This document shows, in pieces, positions 52,297 through 64,000 of a DNA stretch of 64,000 bases. The stretch lies in NCBI RefSeq assembly GCF_009905605.1, contig NZ_JAAAKZ010000006.1:186001-250000 (forward strand). Direction: 5' to 3'. Below the pieces are notes generated by a model, which made no database searches, was not told where the DNA came from, and saw only the letters and a program-made list of their open reading frames with translations. Position 1 is the stretch's first letter. Every line of letters begins with the position of its first letter. The position numbers and the translations under genes were made by a program. The stretch comes from Runella sp. CRIBMP. GTDB taxonomy: Bacteria; Bacteroidota; Bacteroidia; Cytophagales; Spirosomataceae.

Positions 52297-52440
52297 ATTA
52301 AGGTACTTAAAGTAACAACTTTTTTGAAGGTTGGTTCCACAGCGGAGGCCGTCAACGGGCCAAAAACCAAATACGTCTTTGACCCATCGACAACTTTTAA
52401 ATCATTTCTATCTTTTAGGGGAATTGTTAAGGTACTTTTT
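52297..52440. repeat. Direct repeats TTAAGGTACTT upstream of the NmrA-like gene
   Basis: TTAAGGTACTT occurs at about 52298-52308 and again about 130 bp further on. The first copy continues into TACTTAAAGTA, a perfect 5-1-5 palindrome. HxlR- and MarR-type regulators bind sites of this kind. No regulator gene is adjacent. Confidence 0.35.
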
Positions 52441-52487
52441 TTTGTTTTGAGATGTCTTCTTGATGGTTGCTATATTGGCTCATTATA

Positions 52488-52940
52488 CTAGTGACTCAGT
52501 TGCGCATTGATATGTTTGTTAAGTCCCACTAATACAATCGCGCAGACCGCTAGCATGGCCAACGAAACCGAGACCAGCAAAAATGAAATAATGGCTTCTT
52601 GGATGGGTGTTCCCTCTTTGCCCAGGGCGATTGGCATCATCCTTCCAGCCCCAGTAATGGCGGCAAACAATACCGCGGCAAAATTGGAAAACGTGCCGTA
52701 GAGCGTGAGTCCAAAAGTGATCTTGAGCCATTTGTCAGGTAGGGCCACCCGGTTCCAAATCAACCCCAATACTATCAAAAAAATGCCGTTCATCACGCCT
52801 TCAAGGTGAGTGCTTAGCCCCATTCGGGGGTTGGCCATCAGCGGAACGAACAAACCAGCCGCTAATCCAAAAAAGAATAAAAGAACGCCATAAAAAAGCA
52901 ACTTATTGGCGTGCTTGTTTGGTGATTTTACATTTTCCAT
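52488..52940 (-). CDS. Hydroxylaminobenzene-mutase-like membrane protein
   Basis: 150 residues from MENVKSPNKHANKLLFYGV; an upstream extension is less likely. Four membrane spans: LLFYGVLLFFFGLAAGLFVPL, LEGVMNGIFLIVLGLIWN, ITFGLTLYGTFSNFAAVLFAAITG, FLLVSVSLAMLAVCAIVLVG. The segment ANPRMGLSTHLEGVMNGIFLIVLG with AITGAGRMMPIA and GTPIQEAII matches HabA/HabB, which rearrange hydroxylaminobenzene to aminophenol during nitroarene breakdown. The match is by recall, so the specific substrate is uncertain. A single leftward gene. Confidence 0.7.
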   Translation of the reverse strand: MENVKSPNKHANKLLFYGVLLFFFGLAAGLFVPLMANPRMGLSTHLEGVMNGIFLIVLGLIWNRVALPDKWLKITFGLTLYGTFSNFAAVLFAAITGAGRMMPIALGKEGTPIQEAIISFLLVSVSLAMLAVCAIVLVGLNKHINAQLSH

Positions 52941-55732
<2,792 letters not shown>

Positions 55733-55767
55733 TTGGCCTGATTTCAGTGCCATGTTATATACCTACC

Positions 55768-55804
55768 AAGAGGTGGCTCGGCAACGAGCCACCTCTTTTA
55801 TTTT
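55768..55804 (+). terminator. Terminator of katG
   Basis: A 13-bp stem (AAGAGGTGGCTCG with CGAGCCACCTCTT) and a GCAA tetraloop followed by TTATTTT; a strong intrinsic terminator. Confidence 0.92.
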
Positions 55805-55964
55805 CGATAAGTCTAAAGAAATGATGAGACTGTCTTTTATGATAACAATTGATAGTTGTCTCTGTAAAATGCGGTATTTCTTGCGGTTATTTTAAAATTG
55901 CTCGGAAAATTTGGAGAGATTGATATTTCCCAAGTGTTCGGAAAACTTGGAAAGTCTGACCTTG

Positions 55965-56813
55965 TTAGGCCCAATGTTTTTTAATTACTTCTAAAAGCTC
56001 GGCTTGAGCCGCACAACCCGCAATGACATCGCCACCAAAGAGCCATTCTTGACCGCCCGAAAAATCGGTAATTTGACCGCCTGCTTCCAATATAAGGAGC
56101 GCACCAGCGGCCATGTCCCAAGAGTTGAGATTGTACTCATAAAAGGCCTCAAAACGACCCGCCGCTACGTAGGCTAAGTCAATGGCCGCTGCACCCATAC
56201 GCCGTAGTCCGTGGCAACTTTGCATGAGCGTTTCTAGCACTTTGAGGTATCGGTCCTGTTTTTCAAACTTATAATACGGGAATCCCGTTGCCAATAGGCT
56301 GTCGCCGAGGGTGGTGGCTGCCGAAACTTTCAGGCGAGTTGCACCCTGGAGAAAAGCGTTGTCCAACGGTAATCCGCCAAGCATATACCGTAAGTTGACC
56401 GTCCACGCACCGCCGCCTTGCCAACCGTAGAATAGCTCCTCGGTTCCTAAATGATAGATGACGCCCGCAATAGGAATTTTATTCTTTACCAATCCCACAC
56501 TGACGCAATACACGGGCAAACTATGGATGAAATTGGCTGTGCCGTCGAGTGGGTCAATGATCCAATACAGCTCGTCGGGATTTGATTCTTCGCCAGCGGT
56601 GCCTTCTTCGGTGATAAAACCTGCTTCGGGCAAGATTTGGCGTAGGCCCGTCACCAACAGCTTTTCTGTTTCTTTGTCTACGTACGACACCAGGTTGTTG
56701 GCGGCTTTGTACTCGGTCAACGAGCGGTCAAACTTGGCGGCTTCGTGTTTGATAAATGCTCCCGCTTCGCGGACAATTTCTATGGTTTGGTGGGTAATAA
56801 GTTCGAGATTCAT
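55965..56813 (-). CDS. Inositol monophosphatase family protein
   Basis: 282 residues from MNLELITHQTIEIVREAGAF. The frame is open far upstream but overlaps the DUF4105 gene and looks non-coding there. The metal/phosphate motif is YWIIDPLDGTANFIHSLPVYCVSVGL, the upstream Glu is in FITEEGTAGEES, and the C-terminal motif is NSWDMAAGALLILEAGGQIT. Family members dephosphorylate inositol phosphate or 3'-phosphoadenosine phosphate (CysQ); the choice is unclear. It starts 29 bp after the DUF4105 stop on the same strand, so they are probably co-transcribed. Confidence 0.9.
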   Translation of the reverse strand: MNLELITHQTIEIVREAGAFIKHEAAKFDRSLTEYKAANNLVSYVDKETEKLLVTGLRQILPEAGFITEEGTAGEESNPDELYWIIDPLDGTANFIHSLPVYCVSVGLVKNKIPIAGVIYHLGTEELFYGWQGGGAWTVNLRYMLGGLPLDNAFLQGATRLKVSAATTLGDSLLATGFPYYKFEKQDRYLKVLETLMQSCHGLRRMGAAAIDLAYVAAGRFEAFYEYNLNSWDMAAGALLILEAGGQITDFSGGQEWLFGGDVIAGCAAQAELLEVIKKHWA

Positions 56814-56842
56814 GGTATTTGTAATTGATAAATTAGGATGGC

Positions 56843-58069
56843 TTAAACGCGTTTGCGGAGAAAGTTGAGGCGTGCAATGAGACTTATAATAAAAACGCTT
56901 GCGCCCGAAGGAATAGCGGAATCTCCCACTAGAAAATTGTCGAGGACAGAAAAAACAACCGCAAGGATAGCAGAAATTAGACTTATCGTAACAAACTTTT
57001 TTCCTACGGGATGCTTGAGGAAAAAGATAAGTGGCAAATGAAAGGGAAATACCCATAGCAAATTTACGTTCCAAGCGGTTACTCCGTGGTCAGTAGCAAT
57101 CCATAGTAGTAACAAAATCCAACCAGCGAAACCGATAAGGCCAAAGAAAATCTTGTCAAATAGGAAGTTTACTTTTGCTTTTTTTTGTTGTAGGTTGGTA
57201 AAAAGAAGGATTAAAATTCCCAAAAGAGCGAAGATTGTTATTGGGCTGTAAAGCATCTCCCATGCGTTGGTATTTGTTTCTTTCTGCGTCTTGGTGAATA
57301 AGCCTTTATGTTCTAAGACGGCTTTTTGTCCGCCAATGGTGGCTAATTCCATGTGCAGTTTCAAATTATCAGGCAAGTACATTTCTTCTTGAACGAGTGC
57401 CTTTCTATCGGAAGGCAAACCAATGGCGAGATTCATTCCAAATTTTGCCCAAGGTTTTTCCCCTAAATACTTGTTCATCCACCACCGAAAGCTTTTTAAC
57501 ATACCCTCTTTTTCAATAGTGTTACGGCTGAAAACTAAACTATCCCCGCAGGCCGCTTTTAGCGCATCCCGCAGGCGCGTTGCACAGTTGTCGTAAAAGA
57601 ATTTATAAGCGTACTGTCGATTTTGGGGAAGGTAATTGTTCTCCAAGTAATCGTACAGTTTTTGTTTTTGGTTTTGCGAAAGATTCAATACCTGCTCCGT
57701 TACGCTACGATTTTCGGCTTGTGCGCCGTACATCGTGTAGTACATCGGCGAAACCGACAACTGATACGGAAGGGTGCCGCGCATAAACTTGATATAAAAC
57801 CCCTCGGTTCTAAAATCAAAAGTGCCATAATTATAGACTTTGTCGATGCCCTGCATGGGGTCAGAAACCCAAAGCGCATTGTGGCCAAAGCTGCTGTATA
57901 ATTCTTCTCCTGGCGAGACCGTGATGAGGCTTACTTTGGCATCCCTGCTCAGGGATTGGGCAAAGAGGGGAGAGTATACCGCAGAAAGTGTTAAGAAAAA
58001 TATAATCAGACAGGAGATTGTTCGGACAGCAACATGCCCAAGAACAGAGATAATGCAGTTGTTAAACAT
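56843..58069 (-). CDS. DUF4105 (Lnb-like N-terminal) membrane protein
   Basis: 408 residues from MFNNCIISVLGHVAVRTISC. The frame is open further upstream into rsmI, but this start gives a plausible membrane/signal segment (SCLIIFFLTLSAVYSPLFAQ). The periplasmic domain DAKVSLITVSPGEELYSSFGHNALWV with FFYDNCATRLRDALKAAC is the DUF4105 signature (a conserved His and a Cys/His-like site reminiscent of cysteine peptidases or the apolipoprotein transferase Lnb). The C-terminal third has about five membrane spans. A role in lipoprotein processing is plausible but not shown. Probably an operon with the monophosphatase. Confidence 0.8.
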   Translation of the reverse strand: MFNNCIISVLGHVAVRTISCLIIFFLTLSAVYSPLFAQSLSRDAKVSLITVSPGEELYSSFGHNALWVSDPMQGIDKVYNYGTFDFRTEGFYIKFMRGTLPYQLSVSPMYYTMYGAQAENRSVTEQVLNLSQNQKQKLYDYLENNYLPQNRQYAYKFFYDNCATRLRDALKAACGDSLVFSRNTIEKEGMLKSFRWWMNKYLGEKPWAKFGMNLAIGLPSDRKALVQEEMYLPDNLKLHMELATIGGQKAVLEHKGLFTKTQKETNTNAWEMLYSPITIFALLGILILLFTNLQQKKAKVNFLFDKIFFGLIGFAGWILLLLWIATDHGVTAWNVNLLWVFPFHLPLIFFLKHPVGKKFVTISLISAILAVVFSVLDNFLVGDSAIPSGASVFIISLIARLNFLRKRV

Positions 58070-58160
58070 ACGATAATGGGCAGATATACGGGTAAAATGG
58101 GCAGACCCAAGGCCTTGGGCAGACGCAATCGGCTGCCGCTCCGGACCTGCCCCTATGGTT

Positions 58161-58835
58161 TTATGGTTTTCCTGCAACGATAATAACGATTTCACCTTTG
58201 ATTGTTTTTTCGGCAAAATAAGCAATAATTTCTGTTAAAGTTCCACGGATGGTTTCTTCATAAAGTTTTGTTAATTCTCGGGAAACGGAGGCTTGCCGGT
58301 CGGCTCCGAAGTACTCCACAAACTGTTGGAGCGATTTGAGCAGGCGGTGTGGCGATTCGTAAAAAATCATCGTGCGCTCTTCTTCTTTTAGTTCAGTAAG
58401 GCGCGTTTGGCGGCCTTTTTTGTGAGGCAAAAAACCTTCAAAAGTAAAGCGGTCGGTGGGCAGTCCTGAATTGACCAAGGCGGGTACAAAAGCCGTAGGC
58501 CCGGGCAGACATTCGATGTCGATGCCGTTTTTGAGGCATTCACGTACCAGTAAAAAACCAGGGTCAGATACCGCTGGCGTACCCGCATCCGAAATCAGCG
58601 CCATGTTTTCACCTTTCAGAATGCGTTGAATAATTCGCTGCACTGTTTGGTGCTCGTTATGGATATGATAGCTCTGCAAAGGTTTGCTGATGCCCAAATG
58701 TTTGAGCAAATGCCCCGACGTTCGGGTGTCTTCGGCCAAAATAACATCTACACTTTTCAACATATTGATGGCGCGCAGAGTTATATCTTCTAAGTTGCCG
58801 ATGGGCGTAGGGACCAGATAAAGTTTTGGATTCAC
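58161..58835 (-). CDS. rsmI: 16S rRNA 2'-O-methyltransferase RsmI
   Basis: Methylates C1402 of 16S rRNA. 224 residues from a GTG start (MNPKLYLVPTPIGNLEDITLRAINML). The Tetrapyrrole/RsmI fold shows VDVILAEDTRTSGHLLKHLGI, ALISDAGTPAVSDPGFLLVRECL, CLPGPTAFVPALVNSGLPTDRFTFEGFLPHKKGRQTRL and FYESPHRLLKSL. Length slightly shorter than E. coli RsmI (286), as in the Bacteroidota form without the C-terminal extension. It is followed on the same strand by the DUF4105 gene. Confidence 0.94.
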   Translation of the reverse strand: MNPKLYLVPTPIGNLEDITLRAINMLKSVDVILAEDTRTSGHLLKHLGISKPLQSYHIHNEHQTVQRIIQRILKGENMALISDAGTPAVSDPGFLLVRECLKNGIDIECLPGPTAFVPALVNSGLPTDRFTFEGFLPHKKGRQTRLTELKEEERTMIFYESPHRLLKSLQQFVEYFGADRQASVSRELTKLYEETIRGTLTEIIAYFAEKTIKGEIVIIVAGKP

Positions 58836-59200
58836 TGTATATGTTAATTTATGACGTCATTTATTGAATTAGGGCAATTTGTACGATTTCAAGGTGTTAA
58901 CAAATATGTTTTATTGGTTTACACTTGGCTTTATGTTTTGCTTTTTTGTGACAAAAAAGCCATTTTAAGGTCAAAATAGGGGCAAAAATGTTGTTAACAA
59001 TTATTTAAACAAAGGATTTGGAAAAAAAACGATAAAAAAATGTATTATTCCAATAAATCAGGCATTTAGGTCCGCTAACGTACTATTTTCTTTCCAAAGT
59101 GCTTTTGTTTGTCCCATAATTTTCTTGTTTCTTTGCAGCGATTTTTGACATCAACCAACTGATTTTACCAAACACAATTCTAACCAAAATTCCCAAATTT
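58836..59200. other. Intergenic region upstream of the TonB-dependent receptor
   Basis: About 365 bp holding two divergent promoters. On the plus strand TTTG-N16-TTTCTTTG (59108-59135) is a one-mismatch promoter about 65 bp before the receptor ATG. Near 58940-58960 GCTTTTTT pairs with AAAAAAGC. A palindrome ATGACGTCAT is 15 bp upstream of rsmI. Confidence 0.4.
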
Positions 59201-62200
59201 ATGAATGTTAAACATTTACAAAGGAAGAGGGTAATAATTGCACTTTTCGCAGTCGTTGCTTCTCTTTTTATGGTTTTACCAGCAGCACAAGCCCAAGTTA
59301 CGGCTTCTTCAATTCGGGGTATTGTAAAAGATGATAAAGGAGCAGAGCTTCCGGGCGCTACCATCGTAGCTACTCACTTACCTTCTGGAACAAAATACGG
59401 AACCGTTACCAATGAAAAAGGACGTTATGTATTACCCTCCGTGCGGGTAGGTGGACCCTACAAAGTTACGGTTACTTTTGTTGGCTTTAAAGAACAATCT
59501 AAAGAAGACATTGTTGCAAACTTAGGTGCTTCTGCTGATGCAAACTTCTCGTTGGTTGAAGATGGCAAAGAGATTCAGGAAATTGTGGTAACCAGCGGTC
59601 GTTCGGATATTTTCTCTTCAGGACGTACGGGTGCGGCTACAACATTGGGCCTCAACGCCGTAAACAGCTTGCCAACCATCGGTCGTACCATTGATGATAT
59701 TACCAAATACAATGCTTACAGCAACGGTCGCTCATTTGCGGGTCAGGATAGCCGCCTTAACAACTTCACCATCGACGGTGCAGTGTTTAACAATGGTTTT
59801 GGATTGGGTTCTTCAGCTCAGGCAGGTGGACGTACTGGAACTACTGCCGTATCATTGGATGCGATTGAGCAGGTACAAATCAACATTGCACCTTTTGACG
59901 TACGTCAGTCAGGTTTTGCGGGTGCAGGTATCAACGCCGTTACTCGCTCAGGAACAAACGAAGTAACGGGTTCGGCCTACTTTCTTACAAGAGGCAGCAA
60001 CTTAGTCGGCAAAAAAGCGGACGGAAGAGATTTGCCAACGGTGAACATCAACGAGAAAACGTTTGGTTTCCGCGTGGGTGCGCCAATCATTAAAGATAAA
60101 TTGTTCATTTTCGCCAACTTCGAAAACTTCACTAGCTCTACACCAGCTACCACTTGGGTGGCGGCTCGTGCGGGTGCGGCGGGTAACGTATCTCGCGTTA
60201 CTTACGATGATTTGACCGATCTCGCCAATTTCATGAAGACCAACTTCAATTATGAATCAGGGGCTATCGACAACTTTAACAACGAAGTTAAAAGTACCAA
60301 AGGATTGGTTCGTCTTGATTACAACATTAATAACAACCACAAGTTGACGTTGCGCTACTCGCACCACAATTCACAGTCGGGGGCCATCATCAGCAACAGT
60401 AACAGTAGCAACACCGCAGGAAACGGTAACCGTACGAACTCTTCGTTGGCGCTTTCGCCCGAAAACACGGGTTATCTGATTGCTGATAATACTCGTTCTT
60501 TGGTTGCTGAACTGAACTCAAACTTTGGCGGTAAATTTGCCAATAACTTCATCGCTACGTATAACAAACAAAATGAAGATCGTCAGTACAAGAACGAAAT
60601 CTTCCCAACGATTGACATTTTGAAAGACGGAAGTACCTATACTTCTACGGGTTTTGACCCTTTTACACCCAATAACAAGCTGAACTACTCAACGTTGAAC
60701 TTTACCAATAACTTGAGCTACTTTGCAGGGAAACATACCTTGACGCTAGGTTTAGCCTATGAGCACTTTACTTCAAACAACGTATTCTTCCCTTCTTCAA
60801 ACGGGGTATGGGTGTTTAATTCTATTGCGGACTTTAAAACTGCCGCGTTGGCCTATAAAGCTGATCCAAACTTGACTACTTCTCCTGTACAAGTTGCACG
60901 TTTTAACTACCGCTATTCGTTGTTGCCAAACGGAGCTGAGCCTTTGCAGACCTTGAAGCAATCCACCTACACAGCTTATGTACAGGATGAGTTTCAGGTA
61001 AATGACAAATTCAAAGTTACTGGTGGTGTTCGTTTTGACCTGTTTGATTACAATGATGATTTAGCCAAGGACTTCAACAACCCAGTCGTTGCGGGTTTGA
61101 CGTACAAAGATGAAAACGGGAAAGACTTGAAAGTAAGCACAGGTACTTTTCCAAGTAACAAACTTTTGGTGTCGCCACGTATCGGCTTTAACTTGGATGT
61201 GAAAGGTGACAGAACGACCCAAATCAGAGGTGGAACGGGTATTTTCGTGTCACGCATTCCGCAAGTATTGGTCTCAAACCAATTGGGTAACAACGGGGTA
61301 AACACCGCAGTATTAAACTTTACCAACACTACTGCTTATCCGTTTACGTTGGATCCTACTCGTTATAAGCCTGCTACAACTGACATCACTAAACTGCCTG
61401 CGTACGTAATCAACGCCTCGGTAGACGGTTTGAAAAACCCAGTCATTTGGAAGTCTAACTTGGCAATTGACCAAAAATTGCCTTGGGGATTAATCGGAAC
61501 ATTAGAAGGTATCTACAACAAGAATATTCAGGCACTTCGCTACATTGATGGTAACTTAAACGGTCCCAACCGAACTTTGAGCGGTCCAGATACGCGCGGT
61601 CGTTTCCCTGGTTCAGGATTGTCAGGAGCCGCCGTAAACCCTGCTCGTTTTATCAACTCCGCAAACACCAACGCGTTTATCCTGACCAACACGAAAGAAG
61701 GTTATTCGTACTCTTTCACGGCTAAATTAGAAAAAACAGCTACCAAAGGCTTGAGCGGTATGTTAGGCTATACTTACTCGTTAGCGAAAGATATTCAATC
61801 AGTAGCGAGTACGGTATTGGCCAACATCCCAACGGTTGCGGGTCAAAACTTCTTGACTCCATCATGGTCTGACAACGACTTGCGTCACCGTTTTGTAGGA
61901 TACCTCAACTACCGTTTGAATTACGGCGGTAAATTGGGTGGTTCTACCATGTTTACGTTGGGTATGGTTTCCAACAGCGGATTCAAAATCTCATATACTT
62001 CAGGAAGTGACATCAACGGCGACGGTCAGAACAACGACCTTATATTTGTACCTAACAAAGGAAGCGATTTGACTTTCGCTACTTTGACTGCGGGTGGAAA
62101 GACCTTCACGCCCGACCAACAGGCGGCAGCGTTTGATGCTTACATCGAAAACGACCCTTATTTGAAATCACGTCGCGGTCAATATGCAGAACGTAACGGT

Positions 62201-62536
62201 GCCACTGTACCTTGGTTGACTCGTTTTGACTTTACCGTTGAGCAAGATTTTTATGTGTCGGTGGGCGCAAAAGGAAAGAAAAACATCATCCGCCTGCGTT
62301 TTGACGTGCTAAACGTAGGTAACCTCATTAACAATGCCTGGGGTGTAGCTGAAACAACTACTACCACCAACCCATTGACAATGGCGTCTATCAGTGCAAC
62401 GGGCGTTCCAACCTATCGTATGGCTACGCAATCTGTAAATGGCGAAACTATCTTGTTGCGTGATGCTTTTGTGAAGAGCATCAACGTAAACAACGTATGG
62501 CAAGGTCAGTTCGGGATTCGCTACATTTTCAACTAG
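59201..62536 (+). CDS. TonB-dependent receptor with carboxypeptidase-like regulatory domain
   Basis: Outer-membrane transporter of 1111 residues. A signal peptide ([22 protein letters not shown], about 13-34) is followed by a CarboxypepD_reg/CNA-B domain ([23 protein letters not shown], about 35-110), the plug ([54 protein letters not shown]) and a beta-barrel of about 850 residues. Such Oar-like receptors import glycans, peptides or siderophore-like ligands; no SusD partner follows, so ligand class is unknown. It ends [14 protein letters not shown] with a terminal aromatic Phe as expected for a BAM-inserted barrel. Confidence 0.93.
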   Translation: MNVKHLQRKRVIIALFAVVASLFMVLPAAQAQVTASSIRGIVKDDKGAELPGATIVATHLPSGTKYGTVTNEKGRYVLPSVRVGGPYKVTVTFVGFKEQSKEDIVANLGASADANFSLVEDGKEIQEIVVTSGRSDIFSSGRTGAATTLGLNAVNSLPTIGRTIDDITKYNAYSNGRSFAGQDSRLNNFTIDGAVFNNGFGLGSSAQAGGRTGTTAVSLDAIEQVQINIAPFDVRQSGFAGAGINAVTRSGTNEVTGSAYFLTRGSNLVGKKADGRDLPTVNINEKTFGFRVGAPIIKDKLFIFANFENFTSSTPATTWVAARAGAAGNVSRVTYDDLTDLANFMKTNFNYESGAIDNFNNEVKSTKGLVRLDYNINNNHKLTLRYSHHNSQSGAIISNSNSSNTAGNGNRTNSSLALSPENTGYLIADNTRSLVAELNSNFGGKFANNFIATYNKQNEDRQYKNEIFPTIDILKDGSTYTSTGFDPFTPNNKLNYSTLNFTNNLSYFAGKHTLTLGLAYEHFTSNNVFFPSSNGVWVFNSIADFKTAALAYKADPNLTTSPVQVARFNYRYSLLPNGAEPLQTLKQSTYTAYVQDEFQVNDKFKVTGGVRFDLFDYNDDLAKDFNNPVVAGLTYKDENGKDLKVSTGTFPSNKLLVSPRIGFNLDVKGDRTTQIRGGTGIFVSRIPQVLVSNQLGNNGVNTAVLNFTNTTAYPFTLDPTRYKPATTDITKLPAYVINASVDGLKNPVIWKSNLAIDQKLPWGLIGTLEGIYNKNIQALRYIDGNLNGPNRTLSGPDTRGRFPGSGLSGAAVNPARFINSANTNAFILTNTKEGYSYSFTAKLEKTATKGLSGMLGYTYSLAKDIQSVASTVLANIPTVAGQNFLTPSWSDNDLRHRFVGYLNYRLNYGGKLGGSTMFTLGMVSNSGFKISYTSGSDINGDGQNNDLIFVPNKGSDLTFATLTAGGKTFTPDQQAAAFDAYIENDPYLKSRRGQYAERNGATVPWLTRFDFTVEQDFYVSVGAKGKKNIIRLRFDVLNVGNLINNAWGVAETTTTTNPLTMASISATGVPTYRMATQSVNGETILLRDAFVKSINVNNVWQGQFGIRYIFN

Positions 62537-62555
62537 CAATCGCCGTTTTTATCAT

Positions 62556-62590
62556 CAAAAAATCCCACGCCTAAAACGTGGGATTTTTTG
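62556..62590 (+). terminator. Terminator of the receptor gene
   Basis: A perfect 14-bp stem (CAAAAAATCCCACG with CGTGGGATTTTTTG) and a 7-nt loop, with T6 inside the right arm. Confidence 0.9.
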
Positions 62591-62738
62591 TGAAAAAGAG
62601 CCAAATTCGTCGGATAATAAAAAAAAAGCTCCCTTTTGAATTTTTCAGTTTTTCTGTTTCTAATTTTTCTGTTTCTTAGTGTCGCTTTTCTTTGTTCTTT
62701 TGCAAGGAAAACAGTAAACCACCAAAACTTAATACATT

Positions 62739-63116
62739 ATGTCGCAAAAGCGCGTTCTCATCGCTGAGGATAGTTCCGTAATCCAAAACTTAGCCCGTAA
62801 GATTTTGGAATTTCAAAATTATGAAATTACAGCCGTCAAAAACGGTGAGCAAGTAATGCAAATTGTAGACAAAGAAGATTTTGACATCGTTTTGCTCGAT
62901 ATCAACATGCCCATCATGGATGGCATGGAGTGCGTAAAAGCCATCCGAGCGCTCGGCGATAAGAAAAAATCAAACTTGCCGGTTGTGGCAATCACGGGCA
63001 ATGCCAAAAACTACTCAGAAGAAGAATTTAAGGCCGCAGGCTTCAACGATGTGTTGGTAAAACCACTCAACTTTGACCGCCTCGTGGAGATTGTAAATGA
63101 ATTAACGGAAGAGTAA
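62739..63116 (+). CDS. Single-domain response regulator
   Basis: 125 residues, a receiver (CheY-like) domain without output. Phosphoacceptor Asp54 is in FDIVLLDINMPIMDGMECV, the acidic pair Glu10-Asp11 in VLIAEDSSVIQN, the switch Thr86 in PVVAITGNAK, and Lys108 in VLVKPL. All catalytic residues are present, so it should be phosphorylated by a histidine kinase. No kinase is adjacent. In Cytophagales such stand-alone receivers can act in phosphorelays or gliding/chemotaxis-like control; this is not shown here. Confidence 0.93.
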   Translation: MSQKRVLIAEDSSVIQNLARKILEFQNYEITAVKNGEQVMQIVDKEDFDIVLLDINMPIMDGMECVKAIRALGDKKKSNLPVVAITGNAKNYSEEEFKAAGFNDVLVKPLNFDRLVEIVNELTEE

Positions 63117-63128
63117 TAGCAGAAGCGA

Positions 63129-63190
63129 GAAGTGAGAAGCGAGAATGAATAAAAATCATCACTCGCTCCTGACTTCTCGCTCCTCACTTC
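63129..63190. repeat. Inverted repeat made of GAAGTGAGAAGCGAGAA words
   Basis: GAAGTGA-GA-AGCGAGAA (63129-63145) faces TTCTCGCT-CC-TCACTTC (63174-63190), 15 bp of pairing with a 2-nt mismatch; extra copies of the AGAAGCGAGA word flank it. It looks like simple-sequence expansion between two genes. Confidence 0.6.
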
Positions 63191-63196
63191 TTAAAA

Positions 63197-63958
63197 ATGA
63201 TTGTCACACTCCTAGGTACCGGAACTTCTTCGGGCGTACCGCTGATTGGCTGTAGTTGCGATGTATGTCGCTCATTGGACTACCGCGACAAACGGCTGCG
63301 GGTTTCGATACACTTGGCAGTAAGCGGCCATCACTTTGTCGTTGATACTGGCCCGGACTTTCGTCAACAGATGTTGAGGGAAGGTATCAGTCAATTGGAT
63401 GCCGTACTCTTCACGCATCAGCACAAAGACCACACCGCAGGGCTGGACGACGTCCGTGCGTTTAATTTCCTTCAGCAGCGTGATATGCCCGTATATGGAC
63501 GGGCGGAAGTACTGGAGCAAATTCACCGCGAATTTGAGTACGTTTTTGCTGAACACCGTTACCCGGGCATTCCCCGCCTCCAACTACACGAAATTAGCAA
63601 TAACCCTTTTGAGGTCAAAGGCGTCACTTTTACCCCTATTGACGTGCTACACCATAAACTCCCCGTTTTTGGCTTTCGGGTAAACAACTTCGCGTACGTG
63701 ACCGACGTAAATCATATTGCGGAGTCTGAACAACACAAATTGAAAGGATTGGACGTGCTGGTGCTGGGAGCCTTACAGCGAGATCAACATATTTCTCACT
63801 ATTCACTTGAGCAGGCATTGGGCATGGTGGAAAGGCTGCAACCCAAAATGACCTATTTTACGCACGTCAGTCATAAAATGGGCAAACACGGCGACGTAGA
63901 AAAGGAGCTGCCGCCCACGGTGCGACTGGGATACGATGGCTTAAAATTGAGATTGTAG
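63197..63958 (+). CDS. MBL-fold metallo-hydrolase (PhnP/RNase Z-like)
   Basis: 253 residues. The first strand is MIVTLLGTGTSSGVPLIGCSCDVCRSLD, with a CxCDVC segment as in PhnP-like phosphodiesterases, and the zinc site is LFTHQHKDHTAGLDDVRAFN (His74, His76, Asp78, His79). Downstream zinc ligands are in YVTDVNHIAESE and FTHVSHKMGKHGDVEKELP. PhnP cleaves cyclic phosphoribosyl phosphate or related esters; the exact substrate is uncertain (a lipoate or tRNA-related relative is possible). The frame is complete and ends 42 bp before the window edge. Confidence 0.88.
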   Translation: MIVTLLGTGTSSGVPLIGCSCDVCRSLDYRDKRLRVSIHLAVSGHHFVVDTGPDFRQQMLREGISQLDAVLFTHQHKDHTAGLDDVRAFNFLQQRDMPVYGRAEVLEQIHREFEYVFAEHRYPGIPRLQLHEISNNPFEVKGVTFTPIDVLHHKLPVFGFRVNNFAYVTDVNHIAESEQHKLKGLDVLVLGALQRDQHISHYSLEQALGMVERLQPKMTYFTHVSHKMGKHGDVEKELPPTVRLGYDGLKLRL

Positions 63959-64000
63959 CAAAGCAAAAATAAAAGTGCAAATTTTTTCAATCCGAAACCG

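Noticed and set aside
56814-57074. N-terminal extension of the inositol monophosphatase gene
   Set aside because: It overlaps the DUF4105 coding region and shows no domain; the family start MNLELITHQ is used.

Overview
The window looks like a piece of ordinary chromosome from a member of the Bacteroidota, most likely order Cytophagales (a Runella/Spirosoma-type genome; this is an inference from content). The pointers are: many intergenic matches to the Bacteroidota promoter box TAnnTTTG and almost no Shine-Dalgarno sites; an Oar-like TonB-dependent receptor with a carboxypeptidase-like N-terminal domain; a DUF4105 protein; SBBP and PQQ propeller proteins; a 3-coathanger-stack C-terminal domain; a short Bacteroidota-type arginine decarboxylase; and a one-piece tmRNA whose tag reads GEYSYAMAA. 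There is no prophage, insertion sequence, CRISPR array or rRNA. The only RNA gene of a known class is tmRNA.

Layout. 1-3.4 kb: secreted and surface proteins (partial hypothetical, collagen-like lipoprotein, SBBP propeller, 76-aa protein). 3.5-12.8 kb: housekeeping metabolism and respiration (purK, type II NADH dehydrogenase, prohibitin-like protein, nadA, nucleotidyltransferase, yidD, menB, lone nuoH), interrupted by two decaying genes: a zeta-toxin-like P-loop remnant and a frameshifted kinase. 12.8-15.8 kb: valS, preceded by a valine-rich leader ORF and a terminator with an alternative pairing partner. 15.8-27.4 kb: DoxX-like protein, an Lrp/AsnC regulator with an apparent operator, a GmhB-like phosphatase, a tiny lipoprotein, speA, a membrane glycosyltransferase, glpK, a sterol-desaturase-type hydroxylase, tsaC/Sua5, BatB-like VWA protein, ethanolamine permease. 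27.5-37.6 kb: YD-repeat lipoprotein, xerD, a class V aminotransferase, sixA, a GT-C-like membrane protein, prfC, pgmB, a PIG-L deacetylase. 38-45.5 kb: secreted esterase, HAD-IIA phosphatase, kinase-like phosphotransferase, mpl, tsaB, PQQ lipoprotein. 45.6-55.8 kb: tmRNA, then a set that looks like stress or detoxification (O-methyltransferase, Crp/Fnr regulator, VOC protein, GNAT, SDR, nitrilase-like hydrolase, NmrA-like reductase, hydroxylaminobenzene-mutase-like protein, katG). 56-64 kb: inositol monophosphatase, DUF4105, rsmI, TonB-dependent receptor, response regulator, metallo-hydrolase.

The most interesting signals are regulatory RNA. (1) Upstream of valS a 29-codon ORF contains nine valine codons. 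It is followed by a 9-bp GC-rich terminator with nine U residues, and a segment inside the ORF can pair perfectly with the left arm of that terminator. This has the architecture of ribosome-mediated attenuation by valyl-tRNA supply. (2) A short element of about 56 nt, a conserved 5' block followed by an intrinsic terminator, occurs twice on opposite strands. One copy has its own near-consensus promoter; the other lies in the xerD leader region. It looks like a small RNA family.

Most genes are single units or pairs, with strong hairpin terminators in the gaps between convergent genes. Starts were often moved inward from the longest frame where a signal peptide, a conserved N-terminus or a predicted promoter favours a later codon.
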